Origin: Anaerolineae bacterium
GTDB taxonomy: Bacteria > Chloroflexota > Anaerolineae > Aggregatilineales > Phototrophicaceae
Assembly (NCBI GenBank): GCA_028284565.1
Contig: JANQRM010000419.1
Coordinates: 1 to 11,938, forward strand
Direction: 5' to 3'
DNA length: 11,938 nt
Below are positions 6,612 to 11,938 of this stretch, piece after piece. A model generated the notes under the pieces. It searched no databases. It was not told the origin of the DNA and saw only the letters and a program-made list of their open reading frames with translations. The translations under genes were made by a program, and so were the position numbers. Each line of letters opens with the position of its first letter. The stretch's first letter is position 1.

Positions 6612-6865
6612 ACTACAAAATTCAGAACATATGTTTTAATCTGGTATGAGTATCGTCATAATTTCCTCACCCAACGCATAATAAGCTTAAACAAAAATAC
6701 TAATCACCCTTTTATACCCTGTTTATCACGGCTCAAATTCATCACTTTTTCTCATCCTTCTTTACTTTCCCACTTTCAACTCACAACCTACTCACACATT
6801 ACTTGGCACTCATTACTTTCTACTTTTCTCGCTTCATTCTTAAACTCCCGATAAAATACACCCGC
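6612..6865. other. Gene-free, AT-rich, strongly C-over-G skewed spacer
   Basis: No supported gene lies here. An 86-codon open frame on the plus strand (6594-6854) has low-complexity Ser/Thr/His/Leu/Phe-rich content, no Shine-Dalgarno sequence and no family features, so I do not call it. In 6661-6840 I count 57 C but only 8 G on the plus strand, a marked skew; the minus strand is correspondingly purine-rich with loose AGTA/AGTG-like repetition. No clear hairpin or riboswitch core was recognised. Confidence 0.5.
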
Positions 6866-6871
6866 TATACT
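6866..6871 (+). promoter_or_regulatory. Candidate -10 (TATACT) before the MFS transporter
   Basis: TATACT lies 46 nt upstream of the transporter ATG, in an AT-rich leader. The -35 region at the expected distance is poor. The leader ends with AGGA at 6907-6910, a good Shine-Dalgarno at 7-nt spacing that fixes the start at 6918. Confidence 0.35.
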
Positions 6872-6917
6872 GACACAATATTTTTTGCCAATAACATTTC
6901 ATAACTAGGATTTTTCT

Positions 6918-9002
6918 ATGGCTACTCTCGCCTCTTCCCGCTTCCAAGATATTGCCGAAGACACCTACAAAAAACGCATTCGCTCATGGACTCTTTATGA
7001 CTGGGCAAATTCAGCCTTTGCCACCACCATCCTCGCCGCCATGTTGCCTGTCTATTACAGTAGTGTCGCTGGTGCAACGCTCCCTACAGAAGCCATTGCC
7101 ACCGCCTACTGGAGCTTAACGCTCAGTATCTCATTATTCATTGTTGCTATCTTATCGCCCATTCTCGGCACAGTCTCCGATGTTATGCGTGGCAAAAAAC
7201 GTTTCCTGTCGATATTCATTGGCTTTGGTGTCGTTGCTACTGGCTTGCTCGTCTTTGTTGGTACAGGTGACTGGTTACTGGCTTCTATCCTCTTCATTCT
7301 CGGACGCATTGGTTTTGGTGGTGCAAATGTCTTTTACGATGCGCTATTACCCCATGTCGCTCGTGAAGAAGACCAAGATGCCGTTTCCACTCGCGGTTAT
7401 GCTATGGGGTATCTTGGTGGTGGAATTTTGCTGGCTATCAATGTTGTTATGTTCATTAGTATTCCCGATAGCTTGTTTGAAAATGCTGGTGTTCGTTTGT
7501 CCTTCCTCAGTGTTGGCATCTGGTGGCTGGTTTGGTCAATCCCCATCCTCCGTAATGTACCTGAACCACCGTCCGCATCAGCTGTATTATCAGCTGGACA
7601 AAGTGTTATCGGTGAAAGTCTGAGTCGTCTCCGCCAGACCTTTCCTGATTTACGTCAATATGGTGAATTGTTCAAATTTCTCGTGGCTTTCCTCATCTAT
7701 AATGATGCCATTGGCACGATTATCGGTTTGGCGGCAATTTATGGCGCAGAACTTGGCTTTGGCACATTAGAACTCGTTGCCGCATTATTGCTTGTGCAAT
7801 TCGCAGGCATTCCCTTTAGTCTAATCTTTGGTCGCCTTCCAGATAAAAATCATCCCCGACGGGCTTTCTTTCTGGCTTATATCCTATTTAACCTTGTTGC
7901 TCTCCCACTCGTTGGCATTCTCGGCGCACAATTACTTCCGACTGACATTACAGGTAATCCACCCCCTGCTTATGAAACTGTCGATAACTACTTCGGACAA
8001 GGTAGCTATGTTGTTGGTCATGAAGGCTTCTTGCAATCTGGTGAATGGGAAGATTTGAATGTTTCTGGTGATGATTTAGTTGGTGAAGGTCTCATGGCAA
8101 GTTTGACTACCTTGCTCTCTGGACGTCCAGATGATGTCGTCTATGCTCAGACGCAGGCTATTGATTCTCAAATCGATTTTGCATTGAATGGTCAAGCAGT
8201 TGAGATTACGCATAGTGTTGGTCCCGATCATGGAGTCTGGGCTGTTGAAGTCGATGGAGAACTTCTCACGACTACCGAAACTGTAGATAATGCAGAAGTC
8301 GAAACGCCTGTTGTGATTAATATGTACAACGAAACCCCACGTTTTGGTGAGCGTACCACGATTTCAGTTGATGAACCCGGACAATACACCCTCAGTCTGA
8401 TAAATATTGAAGATGCCAATGGCAATAGTACAGGTAATATCGCAACGATTGTTCAGCTCGAGGTCCTGCAACCCATCCGCCAAAGTAGCCTTGTGACGAT
8501 ATTAGGCATTCTCCTTGCGATACAAGTCTTGGCATATCTCTTCGCTCGTACTTTACACACTCGCTTCCAAGGATTGGCTGAAACTCTCGATACTCGTCGG
8601 TCAATCTTGTTGTCCTTATTGGTCTATGGTGTCGTCGCCACATGGGGATTCATTCTGAATGCAACTATCGAATTTTGGTTGTTGGCATTCATGGTCGCGA
8701 TTGTTCAAGGTGGTAGTCAAGCTCTCAGCCGTAGCTTCTACGCTAGCTTATCGCCTGCCTCAAAAAGTGGTGAATTCTTCGGCTTTTTCAGCATCATGTC
8801 CAAGTTCTCTGCGATTACTGGTCCTTTGCTCTTTGCACTAGCAGTTGCACTCTTTGGTAGCAGTCGTCCCGCGATTTTGAGCCTCATCGCACTTTTCTTC
8901 ATTGGTGGTTTTCTACTTACTCGTGTGGATGTCGAAAAAGGTCAGCGTCTTGCCCGTGAAGAAGATGCGAAAGTATTTGGATCAGCCGAAGCAACTACGT
9001 AG
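6918..9002 (+). CDS. UMF1/Atg22-like MFS transporter with an inserted extracytoplasmic jelly-roll-like domain
   Basis: The N-terminal hallmark SWTLYDWANSAFATTI (23-38) and the late block VQGGSQALSRSFYASLSP, then EFFGFFSIMSKFSAITGPLL (597-638), identify the UMF1 (Atg22-like) branch of the major facilitator superfamily. Substrates of bacterial members are mostly unknown; yeast Atg22 exports amino acids from the vacuole. A normal member has about 430-500 residues and 12 helices; this one has 694. Helices 1-8 lie at about 27-306, with motif A-like loops GTVSDVMRGKKR and FGRLPDKNHPRR. Then come an extra helix (315-338), a soluble stretch of about 180 residues (340-520) and another extra helix (522-545). 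A second motif A-like loop (LAETLDTRRS) leads into the final four helices. The soluble part ends in a beta-sandwich pattern (GPDHGVWAVEVDG, then GERTTISVDEPGQYTLSL, then IVQLEVL) like carbohydrate-binding jelly-rolls, and by topology it faces outside. The start is ATG at 6918. Confidence 0.88.
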   Translation: MATLASSRFQDIAEDTYKKRIRSWTLYDWANSAFATTILAAMLPVYYSSVAGATLPTEAIATAYWSLTLSISLFIVAILSPILGTVSDVMRGKKRFLSIFIGFGVVATGLLVFVGTGDWLLASILFILGRIGFGGANVFYDALLPHVAREEDQDAVSTRGYAMGYLGGGILLAINVVMFISIPDSLFENAGVRLSFLSVGIWWLVWSIPILRNVPEPPSASAVLSAGQSVIGESLSRLRQTFPDLRQYGELFKFLVAFLIYNDAIGTIIGLAAIYGAELGFGTLELVAALLLVQFAGIPFSLIFGRLPDKNHPRRAFFLAYILFNLVALPLVGILGAQLLPTDITGNPPPAYETVDNYFGQGSYVVGHEGFLQSGEWEDLNVSGDDLVGEGLMASLTTLLSGRPDDVVYAQTQAIDSQIDFALNGQAVEITHSVGPDHGVWAVEVDGELLTTTETVDNAEVETPVVINMYNETPRFGERTTISVDEPGQYTLSLINIEDANGNSTGNIATIVQLEVLQPIRQSSLVTILGILLAIQVLAYLFARTLHTRFQGLAETLDTRRSILLSLLVYGVVATWGFILNATIEFWLLAFMVAIVQGGSQALSRSFYASLSPASKSGEFFGFFSIMSKFSAITGPLLFALAVALFGSSRPAILSLIALFFIGGFLLTRVDVEKGQRLAREEDAKVFGSAEATT

Positions 9003-9009
9003 AAGGGTG

Positions 9010-9015
9010 TATAAT
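9010..9015 (+). promoter_or_regulatory. Candidate -10 (TATAAT) before the hydrolase
   Basis: A perfect TATAAT preceded directly by TG lies 38 nt upstream of the hydrolase ATG and 7 nt after the transporter stop. No good -35 is present at 16-18 bp, so it would rely on the strong -10. It suggests the hydrolase can be transcribed separately. Confidence 0.45.
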
Positions 9016-9053
9016 GGATGTGAAATTAATCACATATTCTGAATGACGTTTTC

Positions 9054-9854
9054 ATGACGAATGATTTACCACAAATTATGCCCGGAGCCTTGCCCTACTT
9101 TCATCGTGGTGGGGCAGTGGGCTGTTTAATTTTACACGGCTTTATGGCATCACGCGGAGAGGTCGGCTGGCTCGGTGAATACTTAGCAGAACAGGGCTAT
9201 ACCGTATATGTGCCACGTTTGCCGGGACATTCGATTAATCCCCATGATATGAAACGGATGCGCTGGCAAGACTGGTATGCTCAAGCCCTAGATAGCTATC
9301 ATATTCTGCAACAACAATGTGACAAGATTTTTCTTATCGGGCATTCAATGGGTGGTTTATTGGCAAGTTTGTTAGCAACGGCTGTTCCAGCAGATGGACT
9401 GGTCATTGCTGGCTCACCGATTCGTATTCCCAATAATCAAATGCGATTTGCGCGTTTGGCAAGCCTCTTTCGTGCCTTTACATATCATCCAACAGGCGAA
9501 CCTCTGCAAGGGACCGTTAAAGCAGAGCAAGAACGTCGAGGTGAGTCGGTGATAGGAAGAGTGAATTATATCCCGTGGTCAAGCCGAGCAGTACATGAAC
9601 TCTATCTGCTCATCAAGATTGCCTACGACTTCCTTCCACAAATAAAAATGCCAACGGGTTTAGTCTATGCCATACAAGATGAAACTATTCTATGGGGCGA
9701 CCATGAAATCGTCGCTGAACGACTAGGAACTTCAGAGGTAGAGACCTATATAATTGAACAAGGTGGACACATCATTTTCCAAGATACAGGGCGAGAAGAA
9801 GCCTTTCATGCTGTTGGTGACTTTATTCGTCAACAAGTAGGACTTTTTTCCTAG
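9054..9854 (+). CDS. Alpha/beta hydrolase, carboxylesterase/monoglyceride-lipase type
   Basis: This 266-residue cytoplasmic serine hydrolase matches the carboxylesterase Est30 / monoacylglycerol lipase group, which cleaves esters of short- to medium-chain acids. The catalytic triad is visible: nucleophile S98 in GHSMGG (96-101), acid D209 in YAIQDE, and H239 in EQGGHII. The oxyanion-hole strand is CLILHGF (24-30), followed by the typical S-x-x-E/L-Y-L-A-E-Q-G-Y-T-V and LPGHS stretch (55-60). A cap of about 60 residues lies between strands 6 and 7. Length is usual. ATG at 9054 places the first strand correctly; the Shine-Dalgarno sequence is weak (gaatgacg). The natural ester is unknown. The transporter just upstream may or may not be functionally linked; a candidate promoter lies between them. 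Confidence 0.92.
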   Translation: MTNDLPQIMPGALPYFHRGGAVGCLILHGFMASRGEVGWLGEYLAEQGYTVYVPRLPGHSINPHDMKRMRWQDWYAQALDSYHILQQQCDKIFLIGHSMGGLLASLLATAVPADGLVIAGSPIRIPNNQMRFARLASLFRAFTYHPTGEPLQGTVKAEQERRGESVIGRVNYIPWSSRAVHELYLLIKIAYDFLPQIKMPTGLVYAIQDETILWGDHEIVAERLGTSEVETYIIEQGGHIIFQDTGREEAFHAVGDFIRQQVGLFS

Positions 9855-9892
9855 TCAATATCTGCCTTAATTCTTCTATTTCATTCTCATGC

Positions 9893-9898
9893 TATAGT
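9893..9898 (+). promoter_or_regulatory. Candidate -10 (TATAGT) before the STAS-like gene
   Basis: TATAGT lies 70 nt before the ATG at 9969, in an AT-rich spacer that follows the hydrolase stop. The -35 region is not recognisable. The call is low-confidence. Confidence 0.3.
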
Positions 9899-9968
9899 AG
9901 CTCTTATAGAATATGAATGACCTCAGCTTATGGCGAGATCGCGTTGCAGGGTTAGGATTGATACAAAC

Positions 9969-10346
9969 ATGGCTTTTCGTACCTTATGGATTAATGAACC
10001 CCATCTCATCGGGACGGTCTATAGTGGCAATGTGTCATTGACTGACCTAGAGATGTCGATGTTGGAATATTTAGGCGTATTGCAATCGCATAAAGTCTAT
10101 ATTTTGCTCGATTTTTCGCAGGCAGTGCATGTACCAACTTCGATATTACGCTTATCTTCTATGAGTCTCGTCATGAATCATGCCAACACCCAATGGTTGG
10201 GGATAGTCAGTACAAATCAGATGGTGAGTAATACCACACGTCTCCTTGTGCGACAAAAAATCAAAATGTTCTCTGATAGAAATTCGGCAATAGGCTTCCT
10301 CCGTGGGATGGCACGGCTTGATTTGGGTGTCAAGCTGGCAACATAA
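9969..10346 (+). CDS. Small STAS/SpoIIAA-like single-domain protein
   Basis: About 125 residues in an alternating strand-helix order: a strand (HLIGTVYSGNVS), a helix (DLEMSMLEYLGVLQS), a buried strand (KVYILLDFSQ), a helix (PTSILRLSSMSLVMN), a strand (QWLGIVST), then a helix and the final K-M-F-S-D-R-N-S-A-I-G-F-L. This is the pattern of the small SpoIIAA-like/STAS proteins common in Chloroflexota, where the end reads F-x-x-x-E-A-L-x-F-L. Classical STAS proteins act as anti-anti-sigma factors regulated by phosphorylation; no partner kinase is nearby and the role here is unknown. AGGA at 9954-9957 supports ATG 9969; an upstream ATG at 9930 would add 13 residues (MARSRCRVRIDTN) lacking family resemblance. 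The protein stands alone between spacers. Confidence 0.65.
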   Translation: MAFRTLWINEPHLIGTVYSGNVSLTDLEMSMLEYLGVLQSHKVYILLDFSQAVHVPTSILRLSSMSLVMNHANTQWLGIVSTNQMVSNTTRLLVRQKIKMFSDRNSAIGFLRGMARLDLGVKLAT

Positions 10347-10570
10347 AGCATTCATGATGAATTGCTAAAAATCCTATATACCTGTTTACAGATGAGATGT
10401 TTTCTCGTATCCTGTACATATCGCAAAGTAAATTTGAAAGGTGTGCGTGATGAACAATTGCATCTGGGTTTCTGAGGTGACCCGCTCTTTCCTTATGTAG
10501 CCTTAAGTAGGCAATATCGCGCTCCCCCTCCCACACTTCTCCAATTTGAAGATATTTACCAACGATAGCT

Positions 10571-10602
10571 GTTGATTCCGGTTTGGTGAAAGCAGAATCA
10601 AC
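10571..10602. repeat. Inverted repeat GTTGATTC...GAATCAAC upstream of leuS
   Basis: A perfect 8-bp inverted repeat with a 16-nt gap lies just upstream of, and partly over, the candidate leuS promoter region. It could be an operator or an RNA hairpin if transcribed from further upstream. No function is known. Confidence 0.4.
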
Positions 10603-10610
10603 GGTACAAT
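10583..10610 (+). promoter_or_regulatory. Candidate leuS promoter
   Basis: TTGGTG (10583-10588) and TACAAT (10605-10610) are 16 bp apart, and the leuS ATG follows 27 nt later. The -35 would sit in the gap of the inverted repeat, whose right arm lies between the two hexamers. Confidence 0.35.
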
Positions 10611-10637
10611 CACGCTTTGCTACTCAACAACTGACAC

Positions 10638-11906
10638 ATGGAGAAAAAACGAAAACTCATGACTCAAGCCTATAATCCCCAAGCCATTGAACCCAAATGG
10701 CAAGCACAATGGGAAAACGACCAACTGTATCGTGCACAAGTGGATTGGGATAAGCCCAAGCATTATGCGGTGACGATGTTGCCATATCCATCTGGTGACT
10801 TACATATCGGGCATTGGTTTGCGATGACTCCGCCTGATGCCCGCGCCCGCTATATGCGAATGAAGGGCTACAATGTGATGTTCCCCATGGGCTTTGATGC
10901 CTTTGGACTACCAGCTGAGCAAGCCGCAATTAGCCGCAACATCCATCCATGGAAATGGACTTATGCCAATATCGAACGGATGCGGAAGCAGATGAAGACA
11001 ATGGGAACGATGTTCGATTGGGAACGAGAAGCCATCTCCTGTACGCCAGAGTATTACAAATGGACGGAGTGGTTCTTCAAGACCTTCTATGAGAATGACC
11101 TAGCCTATCGTGGTGAAGCACTGGTCAATTGGTCAGAGACATTACAGACCGTGCTGGCGAATGAACAGGTTATCGATGGTAAAGATGAACGCACTGGGCA
11201 ACCAGTGATTCAGAAGATGATGACACAATGGTTCTTCCGCATTACGAAATATGCCGAAGAATTGCTGAACTTTGATAAGCTGGATTGGCCCGACTTTATC
11301 CGCATTATGCAGACCAACTGGATTGGACGCAGTGAAGGTGCGAAGGTGGTCTTCAAAACAGAGAGCGATGATTCCATTGAAATCTTCACAACCCGCCCAG
11401 ATACACTGTGGGGCGCGACCTTTATGGTGCTGGCTCCTGAGCATCCCTTAGTCGATAAAATCACAACGGATGAGCAACGTGCGGAAGTTGATGCCTACAT
11501 CGAACATGCACAATCGGCTACGGAGATTGAACGGCTGGCAGAAGACCGTGACAAAACAGGTGTCTTCATTGGAGCGTATGCCATCAATCCGGTCAATGAT
11601 GAGCATATCCCCATCTGGATAGCCGATTATGTCATGATCAGTTATGGGACAGGCGCGATTATGGCAGTGCCTTATGGCGACCAACGTGACTTTGAATTCG
11701 CCAAAAAGTTCGGCTTACAAATCACACCTGTAGTTATTCCAGAAGGGGAAGAGGAAGCTCCCAACCCTGATGATATGGATGAAGCCTATGCTGGTCCCGG
11801 CGTGATGGTCAATAGTGGAGCGATTGATGGCATCGCCCACAATGGGCAAAAAGGTCGTTGTCACCTGAAGCTTCGAGTCCCCTTGAGTAGAACTGGGGTC
11901 CCCTGA
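10638..11906 (+). CDS. leuS: Leucyl-tRNA synthetase, N-terminal half; frame ends abnormally
   Basis: LeuRS charges tRNA-Leu with leucine. Visible features are the class I HIGH motif (H56-I-G-H59 in YPSGDLHIGHW) and the LeuRS signature FPMGFDAFGLPAEQAAI (82-98). The tRNA/active-site region contains TVLANEQVIDG. The CP1 editing domain has TTRPDTLWGATF (251-262), YGTGAIMAVP (336-345) and its editing aspartate D348 in GDQRDFEFA. The match to the family runs to about residue 406 (GIAHNGQKG). After that the expected E-N-P-A...R-D-W-x-I-S-R-Q-R-Y-W-G is replaced by unrelated residues and a TGA at 11904-11906, so the KMSKS half is missing. The region where bacterial LeuRS often carries zinc-binding cysteines (about 163-192) has none. 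ATG 10659 (MTQAYNPQAIEPKW) is an equally good or better start; neither has a clear Shine-Dalgarno sequence. Confidence 0.93.
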   Translation: MEKKRKLMTQAYNPQAIEPKWQAQWENDQLYRAQVDWDKPKHYAVTMLPYPSGDLHIGHWFAMTPPDARARYMRMKGYNVMFPMGFDAFGLPAEQAAISRNIHPWKWTYANIERMRKQMKTMGTMFDWEREAISCTPEYYKWTEWFFKTFYENDLAYRGEALVNWSETLQTVLANEQVIDGKDERTGQPVIQKMMTQWFFRITKYAEELLNFDKLDWPDFIRIMQTNWIGRSEGAKVVFKTESDDSIEIFTTRPDTLWGATFMVLAPEHPLVDKITTDEQRAEVDAYIEHAQSATEIERLAEDRDKTGVFIGAYAINPVNDEHIPIWIADYVMISYGTGAIMAVPYGDQRDFEFAKKFGLQITPVVIPEGEEEAPNPDDMDEAYAGPGVMVNSGAIDGIAHNGQKGRCHLKLRVPLSRTGVP

Positions 11907-11938
11907 AGGAGACGAGGCACAGCTACCCAGGGCCAGTG
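11859..11938. other. GC-rich tail unrelated to leuS, probable chimeric contig end
   Basis: From about 11859 the sequence no longer encodes LeuRS. It has 48 G/C of 80 bases (60%), above the rest of the window, and contains short inverted motifs such as GGGGTCCCC and an AAGCTT site. I recognise no coding frame or mobile-element end in it. An assembly or library artefact is the simplest reading; a real insertion in leuS is less likely because the gene is essential. Confidence 0.5.

Larger units (their letters stand above)
10347..10637. other. Spacer between the STAS-like gene and leuS
   Basis: I support no gene here. A minus-strand frame stays open for about 97 codons (10330-10620) but has no ATG, no Shine-Dalgarno sequence and no recognised family. 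It overlaps the STAS-like gene's 3' end by 17 bp. An imperfect hairpin (agcattc / gaattgct) follows the STAS stop but lacks a proper T run. No T-box core (GGGTGG, ACCGCG) was found before leuS. Confidence 0.4.

Noticed and set aside
6594..6854. An 86-codon plus-strand open frame before the transporter
   Set aside because: It has low-complexity content, no Shine-Dalgarno sequence and no family features. It lies inside the skewed AT-rich spacer, and its 5' part overlaps the Excalibur-type fossil.
10347..10375. Hairpin after the STAS-like gene as a terminator
   Set aside because: The stem is short and bulged, and an A run rather than a T run follows it on the plus strand.
10330..10620. Minus-strand open frame of about 97 codons between the STAS-like gene and leuS
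   Set aside because: It has no ATG, only an internal GTG without a ribosome site, overlaps the STAS-like gene, and shows no recognisable domain. It remains a weak possibility as a gene remnant.
10410..10660. T-box leader before leuS
   Set aside because: No T-box core motif or terminator/antiterminator pair is visible.
1..11938. CRISPR array, defence island, prophage or biosynthetic cluster
   Set aside because: No direct-repeat array, no Cas, nuclease or toxin-antitoxin genes and no phage structural genes were seen. Genes are mostly independent housekeeping or accessory functions.

Overview
The window looks like ordinary bacterial chromosome, most likely from a moderate-GC member of the Chloroflexota (Anaerolineae-like) or a similar environmental lineage. 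This is inferred from protein style: a long-insert UMF1/Atg22-like transporter, a small STAS-like protein, a ComB homologue in a non-methanogen, and coiled-coil/TPR membrane proteins. No rRNA, tRNA or CRISPR array was seen. The left edge cuts through one gene. The right edge lies inside leuS and carries about 80 bases that do not continue that gene, so it is probably a contig end.

Layout. Positions 1-700 hold the AT-rich tail of a TPR-like protein with a strong hairpin terminator. A decayed stretch resembling the C-terminus of an IS5-type transposase follows. On the minus strand, a signal-peptide/coiled-coil/TPR membrane protein (1229-2620) is followed after 3 nt by a GNAT acetyltransferase (710-1225) and a terminator (666-686). 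Divergent from these is a DinB-like protein (2707-3207), whose end overlaps by 7 bp a four-helix membrane protein on the minus strand (3201-3680).

The centre is a plus-strand block: moaA (molybdenum cofactor, 3822-4838), a macro-domain protein with a TTG start (4911-5537), and a ComB-like phosphatase (5546-6262). The last two are tightly coupled. Immediately behind, on the minus strand, are the remains of a gene ending in an Excalibur-like Cys/Asp domain (6259-6611), broken by frameshifts and stops. A strongly C-over-G skewed, AT-rich spacer then leads to a 694-residue UMF1-type MFS transporter (6918-9002). That transporter carries an inserted module of helix, extracytoplasmic jelly-roll-like domain and helix.

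The right part has an alpha/beta hydrolase (9054-9854), a small STAS/SpoIIAA-like protein (9969-10346), a 290-bp spacer with an inverted repeat and a candidate promoter, and the first half of leuS (10638 onward). Most genes look like independent housekeeping or accessory functions. I see no defence island, biosynthetic cluster or intact mobile element. The most distinctive items are the transporter insertion, the two gene fossils, the macro/ComB pair and the anomalous right-hand end.
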